Positions 1 through 6,516 of a stretch of DNA of 8,241 bases are shown here, piece by piece. Under the pieces are notes generated by a model. That model was not told the DNA's origin. It made no database searches and worked only from the letters and a program-made list of their open reading frames with translations. Positions within the stretch are counted from its first letter, which is position 1; the number at the start of each line of letters is the position of its first letter. The stretch covers positions 1-8,241 of the forward strand of contig PAMF01000025.1 in NCBI GenBank assembly GCA_002707185.1, written 5' to 3'. The stretch is from Chloroflexota bacterium (GTDB lineage Bacteria > Chloroflexota > Dehalococcoidia > UBA3495). Position numbers and translations under genes: made by a program.

Positions 1-737
1 TCGGAGAGGTCAATGTTAAGGTTAAACATTACCTTAAGCCTTCGCATGATATCGTAGAATGCCCGATGATCGGTTGGTATACCGACTTGTTGGTTAGAAG
101 AAGTTGCAAACGGATACATTGGCGCCATCGCACCTAACCGGAATATTTCCACATCGGGGTGTTCAAAATGAGCCATATTTATCAGTGCCATCCCGATAGT
201 GGGACCTTGGCCACCATTTTTCCCATAGCTGGAATATTGTAAGCCGAATTTGTCCAGATTTTCTTTCATATTTTCTTTACTGTACACACAACTCACCCTG
301 CGCTCTATATCCGGCGGCGCAGGTCCATTGTATCCTTCAATGGTGACGGTTTGTTCGATACCGATTTCACTAAGAGCCGCAAAGAAGGCATCTCCGTACA
401 GGTCAATACGATACCAAGGCTCGTCACCACGGAATATTATTAATCCATCACCCGCATCATAGAAGCTATTATCCCATGCCATAGGAGCACTGGGGAGTCC
501 ATCCTCGAATGATGCCCGAGGACGATAAGCATCATGCGTCCCTGAAATTTGGAATGGGAAGCAAATATCCGAAAGCTGTCGGGACATTTCGGCAATCTTT
601 TTTGCTTCTAACTTCCGTATTAAATATCTAGTTAAGCCGCTGGAAATATCCCCACCATCTGACCATTGTCTTCTCCAGCCCGCTATTAAATATTTTGCCG
701 ATGGCTTTTCGTGTATTATCAACAAATCGCTTGGCAT
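1..737 (-). CDS. PAC2 family protein (proteasome assembly chaperone 2-like), C-terminus cut by the window edge
   Basis: I translated this frame by hand. It is open from the ATG at 737 to the left edge (245 residues visible, no stop), so the C-terminus is missing. The PAC2 pattern is recognisable in order: an N-terminal strand and turn with AGW and a following DGGD (about residues 19-30), a 'GLIIFRGDEPWYR' segment (98-110) matching the family's hydrophobic strand followed by G-x-EP, 'TVTIEGY' (130-136), a 'GPTIGMA' loop (178-184) and 'AMAPMYPF' (203-210), where the family usually has a tryptophan-alanine-valine-proline-type strand. It then enters the helix before the final 'NIDLS'. Bacterial and archaeal PAC2 proteins are related to eukaryotic proteasome assembly chaperones, but their bacterial role is mostly unknown. 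A weak SD (AGGA) lies 12 bases before the ATG and a good promoter lies at 811-839. No proteasome gene is visible nearby. I am confident of the family and not of the function. Confidence 0.82.
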   Translation of the reverse strand, partial: MPSDLLIIHEKPSAKYLIAGWRRQWSDGGDISSGLTRYLIRKLEAKKIAEMSRQLSDICFPFQISGTHDAYRPRASFEDGLPSAPMAWDNSFYDAGDGLIIFRGDEPWYRIDLYGDAFFAALSEIGIEQTVTIEGYNGPAPPDIERRVSCVYSKENMKENLDKFGLQYSSYGKNGGQGPTIGMALINMAHFEHPDVEIFRLGAMAPMYPFATSSNQQVGIPTDHRAFYDIMRRLKVMFNLNIDLS

Positions 738-810
738 TATGAATCTTTTTCCTGCAGTGTTGTTATTGTATTAAGTGAAGTCGGTCGATTACGAGAAATA
801 ACGATTTTAT

Positions 811-839
811 TTTATACCAAATTACCTGAATCTAGCCAA
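811..839 (-). promoter_or_regulatory. Sigma-70-type promoter for the PAC2 gene
   Basis: On the minus strand a -35 box TTGGCT (834-839) and a -10 box TATAAA (811-816) are separated by exactly 17 bases. The predicted start of transcription is near 804, giving a leader of about 66 bases before the ATG at 737. This implies that the PAC2 gene can be transcribed independently of the oxidoreductase gene upstream. It is a sequence match only; the rest of the 738-964 gap holds no gene that I can support. Confidence 0.55.
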
Positions 840-916
840 TCTATAATGCTTCGTGGACAGTAATTTATCATCCTCACAATATATTTGATGGTTTAGGGTT
901 TGTTATTAGATAACTC

Positions 917-932
917 ATAATAGCTCTATTAT
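917..932. repeat. Small AT-rich inverted repeat in the gap before the PAC2 gene
   Basis: ATAATAG and CTATTAT form a perfect 7-bp inverted repeat around a CT centre. It lies about 33 bases beyond the stop of the oxidoreductase gene and about 80 bases upstream of the PAC2 promoter. It could be a protein-binding dyad. It is a poor intrinsic terminator because the stem is almost all A-T and no T-run follows. In an AT-rich spacer such a repeat can arise by chance. Confidence 0.25.
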
Positions 933-964
933 TAAATTATTCCGATTCGGTGACTTCAATAACT

Positions 965-1897
965 TTAACGGAAAGCTGGAATTACTTGTTTGGCAAATAA
1001 GACCAGGTCATCTGTAATTATGGGGTCGGGAAATATAAGGAAAAAATAACCGATTCCATAGTCGGAGTACGATTTGATCTGACGTATACATTGTTCCGGT
1101 GTGCCGTGAATAGACTTGGAGATTTCCGATTTGTAACTATCTATATCCATGTGTGATGCTTTCGCCAATACCGCTACCTTTTGCTCAAAAGCGGATTGGG
1201 TTTCTGCGATAACTACACGGGTATTATGGGTTACTTCTATTTCTGAAAAATCTCTATCGATATCTGTACAATGCTGCTCTAAGAGTTCTAATTTGGCCGA
1301 ATGCTCTGGGATATTCAATTCTGATCCGATGTTGCAGATGTCCGCATGTTTTGCGACTGCTCTGAGAAGATGGCGCTCTCCATGCCCGCCGATTATCAGA
1401 GGGGGATGGGGAGTTTGGACAGGTTTAGGATTTATTGAAGCCTGAAAAGTTTGGTAAAAGGACCCTGCAAAAGTTGTACTGTCATGCATCCACAGCTGTT
1501 TGATTAATGAAACTGATTCTTCTAACATTTTGACGCGTCGGGCAGTACCTGGGAATTCTATCCCTGCCAATTCGTGGTCTCGCCGATTACCTCCAGCACC
1601 TATTCCCAATTCAAATCGGCCATTACTTATGACATCCAATGTTGCTCCCATCTTAGCCAATAATAGGGGTGGTCTGTACAGGTTCGCTAACACCATAGGT
1701 GTGAGACGTATTTTTTTTGTGATGCTCGCAAGTGACGAAAGGGTTGTCCAACATTCTAAGGTTGGAATACCTAGAAGATCATAGAGTGTAACGGAATAGT
1801 ACCCTAATGCATCAGCTAGAATCACGGCCCGTTTAAGTTCTTCGAAAGTATAGCCGCTCTGATGGATACGAAATCCAAACTTAATATTTGATTCCAT
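965..1897 (-). CDS. LLM class oxidoreductase, probably F420-dependent (luciferase-like fold)
   Basis: A complete 310-residue protein of the bacterial luciferase-like superfamily, a TIM-barrel redox enzyme presumed to act in the cytoplasm. Visible landmarks are the N-terminal strand 'IKFGFRI' (5-11), 'IRLTPMVLAN' (63-72) followed by YRPP (74-77), the barrel signature 'LDVISNGRFELGIGAGGNRRD' at 87-107, 'NPKPVQTPHPPLIIGGHGER' (156-175), which is typical of F420-type members, and the C-terminal 'GTPEQCIRQI' (265-274) and VIPAF (305-309). Length fits the F420-dependent branch (about 280-340 residues). Family knowledge suggests hydride transfer with reduced F420, but FMN use cannot be excluded and the substrate is unknown. 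The usual D-H pair after the second strand is replaced by 'YDLLGIP' (39-45). No SD precedes the ATG, and no better in-frame start exists nearby. It follows another luciferase-like gene of a different subclass by 123 bases. Confidence 0.9.
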   Translation of the reverse strand: MESNIKFGFRIHQSGYTFEELKRAVILADALGYYSVTLYDLLGIPTLECWTTLSSLASITKKIRLTPMVLANLYRPPLLLAKMGATLDVISNGRFELGIGAGGNRRDHELAGIEFPGTARRVKMLEESVSLIKQLWMHDSTTFAGSFYQTFQASINPKPVQTPHPPLIIGGHGERHLLRAVAKHADICNIGSELNIPEHSAKLELLEQHCTDIDRDFSEIEVTHNTRVVIAETQSAFEQKVAVLAKASHMDIDSYKSEISKSIHGTPEQCIRQIKSYSDYGIGYFFLIFPDPIITDDLVLFAKQVIPAFR

Positions 1898-1953
1898 AGT
1901 TTATTGAATGAGCTTTGAATAAGATGGTGATGGCATTGGAGCGGAGCGTTTAA

Positions 1954-1959
1954 ATTATA
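1954..1959 (-). promoter_or_regulatory. Candidate -10 box for the F420-type oxidoreductase gene
   Basis: The minus strand reads a perfect TATAAT here, about 57 bases before the ATG at 1897 and just past the hairpin at 1968-2010. No convincing -35 box lies 16-18 bases further upstream, where the sequence belongs to the hairpin stem. A terminator followed by a fresh promoter would explain the arrangement, but the call is weak. Confidence 0.3.
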
Positions 1960-1967
1960 CTGTAATT

Positions 1968-2010
1968 AGGGCTAGGCGATATCAGGTTTAACTGGCTATC
2001 GCCTAGCCCT
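1968..2010 (-). terminator. 14-bp hairpin just after the LuxA-like gene, probable terminator or 3' stabiliser
   Basis: AGGGCTAGGCGATA (1968-1981) and TATCGCCTAGCCCT (1997-2010) are perfectly complementary: a 14-bp stem with 8 G-C pairs and a 15-base loop. It starts 10 bases after the stop codon at 2021. On the minus strand the stem is followed by TAATTACAG and not by a solid T-run, so it is not a textbook intrinsic terminator. It could instead protect the 3' end of the transcript. The structure is certain as sequence; its role is inferred from position. Confidence 0.6.
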
Positions 2011-2020
2011 TTGTCAAGGA

Positions 2021-3193
2021 TCATTTTTCAAAAGCTGGGATCACTTCTTTACCCATTAACTCAATGGATTCCATTACGCGTTCGTGCGGAATGGTTTCAG
2101 TCTGCATAATTAACATACATTGGTCTACACCTATGTCTTCGTACATTTTTATGGTTTTTATACAACTTTCCGGGTTTCCCGCTATAATAACCCCTCTATC
2201 AGCTAGGGTGTTGGCATCTAGTTGGGCGACAGCGGCCCTGGCCGCGCCTGGCCCAGAATCAAGAGAGAGACCAGCATTGGCAGCCTGTTCCTTGTGTTCA
2301 TCATCTGATTGCCTGAGCCATCGTCCGAAATCGGCCTGCAGGTCATCCGGCACACCTCCCCAGGCTTCTAATAACTCTTCGTATGCCCCTATTCTGCCCT
2401 GAATATAAGGTTTATCTGGTCCGAAAAATGTCTTCATGGATTCTGCCGCGAGTTCTTTGGCCTCTTGGTCATCTTTGCCACAAAATGCATGGACATTGTT
2501 ACCCCAAAAATCGTTGACGAAAGCTCCCACTGGATCTGCGTCCTTTATGGCGTCTCTGTATACCTTCACATGGTTTGCCAGTATATCCACTGCGTAGGAA
2601 CCCGATGACAATACACCAATTCCTTTTTGGGCCGCCAATCTGAAACTTTCAGTTTGCGTGCATGCTAGGTACATTCTCGGGTGGGGTGTTTGGTATATGC
2701 TGGGGAGGATACGTCTCGAAGGGACGTTCCAAAATTTGCCTTCCCAGGTAAATTCTCCCTTAGTTTGCCAAATTTGGGGGAGCATATTGAGGGATTCATC
2801 CCAACGTTCGCGAGTCTCTCTGGGATCTATTCCTTGTCCAATTTGTTCATAAGCGTTGGACCTTCCGGTACCAAATTCAACTCGACCATCAGTCAATTGA
2901 TCAACCATAGCAACCCGTTCGGCTATATGAATTGGATGATGGCTGGGTAAAATAGATACACCAAAACCGATCCTGATGTTTTTGGTACGTTGGCTTAACG
3001 CGCCAAATAATACCTCAGGGCAGGGTGATCCCGAGAAACCGGTTAAGAAATGGTGTTCTACGAACCACAGGTTGTGGAATCCCATCTGGTCTGCTAGTTC
3101 GCATTGTTCTAAGGTCTCTTTGTATAAACTATTCCAGTCAATATCGCCGTCTTCCATCTCCCGTTGCGTTTCAAACAAAAGACCGATTTTCAT
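2021..3193 (-). CDS. LuxA-like flavin-dependent monooxygenase (LLM class, bacterial luciferase type)
   Basis: A 390-residue bacterial-luciferase-type flavoprotein. These enzymes use reduced FMN from a separate reductase plus O2 to oxygenate a substrate; the substrate here is unknown. 'WFVEHHF' (43-49) matches the LuxA segment holding catalytic His44, so His47 is the probable equivalent. 'SILPSHHPIHIAERVAMVDQ' (80-99) and 'DGRVEFGTGRS' (102-112) also align with LuxA by eye; the LuxA reactive-cysteine position appears to be glycine. A helical insert (about 240-330) precedes the C-terminal barrel part, with 'GNPESCIKTI' (339-348) and VIPAF (384-388). The frame opens 15 bases earlier at a GTG, but that GTG lies in the ribosome binding site, so the ATG at 3193 is preferred. 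No flavin reductase is seen nearby. It may have its own promoter (TATACT at 3224-3229) and ends at a strong hairpin. Family sure; reaction not. Confidence 0.93.
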   Translation of the reverse strand: MKIGLLFETQREMEDGDIDWNSLYKETLEQCELADQMGFHNLWFVEHHFLTGFSGSPCPEVLFGALSQRTKNIRIGFGVSILPSHHPIHIAERVAMVDQLTDGRVEFGTGRSNAYEQIGQGIDPRETRERWDESLNMLPQIWQTKGEFTWEGKFWNVPSRRILPSIYQTPHPRMYLACTQTESFRLAAQKGIGVLSSGSYAVDILANHVKVYRDAIKDADPVGAFVNDFWGNNVHAFCGKDDQEAKELAAESMKTFFGPDKPYIQGRIGAYEELLEAWGGVPDDLQADFGRWLRQSDDEHKEQAANAGLSLDSGPGAARAAVAQLDANTLADRGVIIAGNPESCIKTIKMYEDIGVDQCMLIMQTETIPHERVMESIELMGKEVIPAFEK

Positions 3194-3199
3194 AGGATT

Positions 3200-3205
3200 C
3201 CTCCT
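3200..3205 (-). promoter_or_regulatory. Strong ribosome binding site fixing the start of the LuxA-like gene
   Basis: The minus strand reads AGGAGG, six bases before the ATG at 3193. It overlaps the upstream in-frame GTG (3208), which therefore cannot be the main start. The protein begins MKIGLLFETQ, as expected for the first barrel strand of this family. Confidence 0.85.
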
Positions 3206-3223
3206 CACTTATCGATTTAGATT

Positions 3224-3229
3224 AGTATA
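3224..3229 (-). promoter_or_regulatory. Candidate -10 box for the LuxA-like gene
   Basis: The minus strand reads TATACT, a five-of-six match to TATAAT, 30 bases before the ATG at 3193. The -35 region at the right distance is poor, which would fit a promoter that needs an activator. The palindrome at 3272-3285 lies about 55-70 bases upstream of the predicted start, a common activator position. Inference only. Confidence 0.4.
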
Positions 3230-3271
3230 CCTTATATGTAATCCGGCTTGTACTGGATATCTTGGGTGATA

Positions 3272-3285
3272 TTTCGTGCACGAAA
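3272..3285. promoter_or_regulatory. Perfect 14-bp palindrome, candidate operator
   Basis: TTTCGTGCACGAAA is a perfect two-fold symmetric site with no spacer, in the 108-base gap between the S9 peptidase stop and the LuxA-like gene. With no loop it is a poor hairpin, so a dimeric DNA-binding protein is the more natural reading. I cannot assign it to a known regulator, and no regulator gene is in the window. It lies 17 bases beyond the peptidase stop. Confidence 0.4.
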
Positions 3286-3301
3286 ATAACACTATGTGGT
3301 T

Positions 3302-5236
3302 TTATAAATTCGCTATTTCAATTGGGATAATCTCTTCACTTAGTTCAAAACCGAAGACTCGAGAAAAAAAATAATATTGGGCTTCTATGGCCCTTATAAT
3401 ATTATCGGCTTGTCGAAAACCGTGTTGTTCTTTTTCAAAGCAGATGTAAGCAGCGGGATATCCTCTGCCTTTTACTGCGTTGAACATATTTTCTGACTGG
3501 TTGGGGGGCACTATCTTGTCTTCCTGTCCTTGAAACAAGATCATAGAACAGGATAACTGGTCTATGTAGTTGATAGGAGATCTCTTGAAGTATAGATCTC
3601 TGGATTCTGGCAATGGTCCGATAAGGCTGTCTAAATAACGAGATTCAAATTTATGGGTATCGGCTGCAAGAGCCTCTAAGTCGCTTACTCCGTAGTAGCT
3701 TGCTCCAATTTGAAATACGTTCGTAAATGCGAGACAGGCGAGTGTCGTATATCCACCTGCACTACCACCTTGTATAGCCATTCGATTCCCGTCGACAACG
3801 CCAGTTTTTGCGAGGAAATTCGCTCCTTCCCCACAGTCATTTACATCTCGTATACCCCAGTTGCTACGCAAACGCTCTCTATATGCTCGCCCGTAGCCTG
3901 TACTTCCACCATAGTTAACGTCAAGTACCACGAACCCTCGGCTGGTCCAGAACTGGATGGACAAATCAAGTGCTATTGAGGTGGCTCCTGTTGGGCCTCC
4001 ATGACTCTTGACCAGTAAGGGTGGTTTCTCGCGGGGTAACCCAGTGTACAAGGGATTGGTAGGGTGATAAACAAAAGCGTGGGTCAAGAAGCCGTCGGAT
4101 GTTTCATAGGTTATGGTTTCAGGTATAGAAATACAAGCAGAGTCCACTTGAATTGACTGTGAACTCCTGATTTTCTTCAGATTATCTCCCGTAGGATTCA
4201 TGGATAGTATAGACATCGGTTCTGCGGGAGATGCTGCTTGAAATAATACTAAATCTGTCTTTATTCGGACGTCGCCTCTTCCAAATTCTGTGTAAGGAAT
4301 AATGTAGTCCTCAAATGTATTTTCAAGAACATCGAGTTTCCCTAACTTCCAAACTCCTTTTTGGTTATATGCCGTTATTAGCACATCGCTAGATAGGTAT
4401 CCGTAGGTAGACATTCCAAGTGACCAGGGGGGTCTGGTGAATTCTGCATCGATGGGGCATAGGGGCACAACTCTTCCTGATTGAAACTTATACAGGTTCC
4501 ACCATCCGGTTCTGTCAGAAACAAAATGGAGGACTCCATTCGGGGACCATGTCGGTTCCAATATAGAATCTGAGGGACCTGCGGGGATCTTGTAGCTGTT
4601 TTGGAGTGAACCGTCGTCGGTTAAATCTGCTATCCATAACTCTGTACCATCCCAGGGCATGTTGGGATGGCTCCATGTGATCCAGGCCAGCTTAGTAGCT
4701 TCTGGATTAATTCTCGGTGAGGAATAAAAGTCGTTCCCAGTAACCAGATACCGAACCTCGCCGATTATCTTTGGATCAATGCTTACGATGCTGTTAACGG
4801 GATTATCCTGAGAATTAGAGTGATCTTCTAGTACATAAGTAATCCGGTTTCGTTTGTGGTCATATACTCCATCTGCATATCTGAAGTCGCCGGGGACTGT
4901 TATTGGAACAGGCGTTTGATGCTGTTTTTGGATATAGATGCGTTGATCACTGTAATTGCTGAAATACACGGTTTGGTCTGTTACCAAATATGATGAGCCT
5001 CCATATTCATGGACTAGACTTCGGCAACTATAGGGGTTGGGTGTAATGTCCTGCGTATTTCCGTCAGGAGTATGCTTTACCAGCACTTGTCTGCCACCGT
5101 CAGATGGACGACCTTCGATCCAGTAAATGTCTTCACCGTCAAAAGACAGTTGCCCTAAAGAGACAGTGTCATTAACTATCAAATTGGACGATACGGGGGA
5201 GGGCCATGATCCGAATTGTGATGGTGTTCTGTCCAA
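3302..5236 (-). CDS. S9 family peptidase (prolyl oligopeptidase / acylaminoacyl-peptidase type)
   Basis: A 644-residue serine peptidase with an N-terminal beta-propeller (about 1-370; repeated strands such as 'SPRINPEATKLAWITW' and 'PTWSPNGVLHFVSD') and a C-terminal alpha/beta-hydrolase domain. The catalytic triad is readable: Ser492 in GGSAGGY, Asp573 in GQEDKIVPP and His605 in EQHGF. 'SHGGPTG' (411-417) is the oxyanion-hole segment. Family members cleave short peptides or N-acylated peptides, usually in the cytoplasm; no signal peptide or membrane segment is visible. The frame opens eight codons earlier at a TTG (5260) with no SD. I chose the TTG at 5236 because GAGGA lies seven bases before it. 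Both starts precede the conserved 'FGSWPSPVSSNLIV' segment. A promoter and dyad lie directly upstream in a divergent region. A link to the oxidoreductases downstream is not evident. No key residue is missing. Confidence 0.93.
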   Translation of the reverse strand: MDRTPSQFGSWPSPVSSNLIVNDTVSLGQLSFDGEDIYWIEGRPSDGGRQVLVKHTPDGNTQDITPNPYSCRSLVHEYGGSSYLVTDQTVYFSNYSDQRIYIQKQHQTPVPITVPGDFRYADGVYDHKRNRITYVLEDHSNSQDNPVNSIVSIDPKIIGEVRYLVTGNDFYSSPRINPEATKLAWITWSHPNMPWDGTELWIADLTDDGSLQNSYKIPAGPSDSILEPTWSPNGVLHFVSDRTGWWNLYKFQSGRVVPLCPIDAEFTRPPWSLGMSTYGYLSSDVLITAYNQKGVWKLGKLDVLENTFEDYIIPYTEFGRGDVRIKTDLVLFQAASPAEPMSILSMNPTGDNLKKIRSSQSIQVDSACISIPETITYETSDGFLTHAFVYHPTNPLYTGLPREKPPLLVKSHGGPTGATSIALDLSIQFWTSRGFVVLDVNYGGSTGYGRAYRERLRSNWGIRDVNDCGEGANFLAKTGVVDGNRMAIQGGSAGGYTTLACLAFTNVFQIGASYYGVSDLEALAADTHKFESRYLDSLIGPLPESRDLYFKRSPINYIDQLSCSMILFQGQEDKIVPPNQSENMFNAVKGRGYPAAYICFEKEQHGFRQADNIIRAIEAQYYFFSRVFGFELSEEIIPIEIANL

Positions 5237-5243
5237 CTTTGCT

Positions 5244-5248
5244 TCCTC
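5244..5248 (-). promoter_or_regulatory. Ribosome binding site favouring the TTG start of the S9 peptidase
   Basis: GAGGA on the minus strand is seven bases before the TTG at 5236. The in-frame TTG at 5260 has no comparable site, and the nearby ATGs (5250, 5256) are out of frame. A non-ATG start suggests modest translation. Confidence 0.55.
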
Positions 5249-5289
5249 ATTCCCATTCAATGGTCTAAATTATGGTTTAGCTTACGGAA

Positions 5290-5308
5290 TATGCTAAGGT
5301 ATAGCATA
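5290..5308. promoter_or_regulatory. Dyad TATGCTA-N5-TAGCATA, candidate operator in the divergent region
   Basis: A perfect 7-bp inverted repeat with a five-base spacer sits between the divergently transcribed peptidase and dehydrogenase-like genes. Its centre covers the -10 box (5298-5303) of the predicted peptidase promoter, so a bound protein would block that promoter and could also act on the plus-strand genes. The regulator is unknown. It could alternatively be a small RNA hairpin in either leader. Confidence 0.45.
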
Positions 5309-5327
5309 CTAGAATATGAATTGCCAA
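5298..5327 (-). promoter_or_regulatory. Sigma-70-type promoter for the S9 peptidase
   Basis: On the minus strand TTGGCA (5322-5327, five of six to TTGACA) is followed after 18 bases by TATACC (5298-5303, four of six to TATAAT). The predicted transcript starts near 5290, with a leader of about 55 bases to the TTG at 5236. I see no comparably good promoter on the plus strand for the divergent gene. Confidence 0.5.
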
Positions 5328-5348
5328 AATGAGGCAAAGTAAACTTGC

Positions 5349-5353
5349 AGAGG
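5349..5353 (+). promoter_or_regulatory. Ribosome binding site fixing the start of the dehydrogenase-like gene
   Basis: AGAGG lies eight bases before the ATG at 5362. The in-frame ATG at 5329, 11 codons earlier, has no SD and would add residues (MRQSKLAEAFY) that do not resemble the family's N-terminus. Confidence 0.6.
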
Positions 5354-5361
5354 CATTTTAC

Positions 5362-6516
5362 ATGAGCATAGCATCTATTCTCGAGAATGCGCCGAAGTTA
5401 GCCCTGGAATGGGCTTCTGAAAGAGACAATAGACAACAGCGTACTGAAGCAGACCCTGCTGATTATGAACAGCTACGACAACTGGGGATACCGCTTATGG
5501 GTGTACCCGTAGAATTCGGTGGCTTCTGGGAGAATTTATCTCAATCCGCCCGCCCCATGTGTACTATGTTACGTATGCTGGCGAAAGGTGATCCGTCTAT
5601 CACGTTATCTAGCGCTATGCATCAAGGAGTTCTGGCATCCTGGCGGCTCCCATCTGTGCCTGAACCCTTTAATGAAGGGTTTCAGCGGCAAAGAAAAGAA
5701 GTGTTTGAAACAGTTATTGGAGGCGCTTGGTGGGGTACTATCGTATCTGAACCGGGGAGTGGTGGTGATACGGGGCTGACTAGATCCCAGTGTATACCGG
5801 ATGATCAGGGAGACTTTAAATATAGACTCTCCGGCCAGAAGCATTTCGGTAGTGGATCAGGGTTAACTTCATTTATGACGACTCGTGCTGTTGCTGAAGG
5901 AGAGAGTACGCCGGATCTGTTTTTTATGGAAGTGCGGAATCAACCGTGGGATGGGAGTACCGGAATGCGGTTATCTAATGCATGGCGCGGACACGGGATG
6001 ATGTCTACTAATAGTCATGCGTTCGAGTTTCAAAATTATCCTGCTACTCGTATAGCTTGGCCGGGCCACCAGGCTGAAATAATGGCTGCGAACAATACTT
6101 TAGGTGGATTGTCGTTTACATCTGTAATTACAGGTGTAGTTGACGCAGCCATGGATTACACTCGAGAACAATTAAAGCAAACCGTTAGTAGCGGTAGTTC
6201 TCTTCGTGCATTGCAACAGGTTGAATGGACATTAGCAGAGCAGGAGGCTTGGTTGATCGACCAAGCTTGGGAAGGTGGAGTGAAAGTTCTCGAATCTGGA
6301 ACTACGGACCGTAAGATTGTATTGACCGTAAAAGAGAGTGTTGCTCGTTTAGCTGAGTCTGTGTTAGGGCGTTTGTGCAGACTCTCTGGAGGAACGGCCT
6401 ACACTTGGTATTCCCCACTGGGAGCTTGGTTCGAAGATGTAAGAGCTTTAGGCTATCTCAGGCCTCCATGGGCATTAGCTTATGATAATTTATTTAATAT
6501 GAGTCTACGAGACTAG
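5362..6516 (+). CDS. Acyl-CoA dehydrogenase-fold flavoprotein, possibly a flavin-dependent monooxygenase
   Basis: A 384-residue protein of the acyl-CoA dehydrogenase superfamily. The helical N-terminal domain has 'LRQLGIPLMGVPVEFGG' (38-54), where families have a leucine-rich helix and then VP-x-EYGG. The beta domain has 'SEPGSGGDTG' (129-138), the family's flavin-contact loop, and 'SGQKHFGSGSG' (157-167). The C-terminal bundle ends with 'SGGTAYTWYSPLGAWFEDVR' (342-361). The usual dehydrogenase ending (YEG-T containing the catalytic glutamate) is absent; the tail reads 'LRPPWALAYDNLF' (366-378). That, and the ED-R region, recall the monooxygenase branch of this fold (DszC, SfnB, HsaA-like), which uses reduced flavin and O2. 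Whether it is a dehydrogenase or an oxygenase is open. It starts divergently from the peptidase gene and is 91 bases ahead of the hydrolase gene, probably one transcript. Confidence 0.85.
   Translation: MSIASILENAPKLALEWASERDNRQQRTEADPADYEQLRQLGIPLMGVPVEFGGFWENLSQSARPMCTMLRMLAKGDPSITLSSAMHQGVLASWRLPSVPEPFNEGFQRQRKEVFETVIGGAWWGTIVSEPGSGGDTGLTRSQCIPDDQGDFKYRLSGQKHFGSGSGLTSFMTTRAVAEGESTPDLFFMEVRNQPWDGSTGMRLSNAWRGHGMMSTNSHAFEFQNYPATRIAWPGHQAEIMAANNTLGGLSFTSVITGVVDAAMDYTREQLKQTVSSGSSLRALQQVEWTLAEQEAWLIDQAWEGGVKVLESGTTDRKIVLTVKESVARLAESVLGRLCRLSGGTAYTWYSPLGAWFEDVRALGYLRPPWALAYDNLFNMSLRD

Noticed and set aside
250..462. Plus-strand open frame of 70 codons
   Set aside because: It lies antisense to the PAC2 gene, whose family motifs are clear on the other strand, and has no SD or recognisable domain.
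816..875. A 19-codon minus-strand frame (ATG ATA AAT...) in the gap before the PAC2 gene
   Set aside because: Its AGG abuts the ATG with no spacing, and it overlaps the predicted PAC2 promoter, so translation is unlikely.
1149..1784. Two plus-strand open frames opposite the F420-type oxidoreductase
   Set aside because: Both are antisense shadows of a gene with clear family motifs, with cysteine/serine-rich, low-content translations and no SD.
2064..3269. Four plus-strand open frames opposite the LuxA-like gene
   Set aside because: All are antisense to a well-supported coding region. The last extends into the promoter gap but has no recognisable content.
3710..3979. Plus-strand open frame inside the S9 peptidase
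   Set aside because: It is antisense to the catalytic domain, so it is a shadow.
5265..5280. CTAAA-N6-TTTAG inverted repeat upstream of the S9 peptidase
   Set aside because: The arms are only 5 bp of mostly A-T, so it is not distinguishable from chance, unlike the neighbouring 7-bp dyad.
5519..5844. Open frames on both strands inside the dehydrogenase-like gene
   Set aside because: They overlap the conserved flavoprotein frame and show no independent motifs.
6428..6436. GGTTCGAAG, resembling a tRNA T-loop
   Set aside because: It is inside the dehydrogenase-like coding sequence, with no acceptor or anticodon stem around it.
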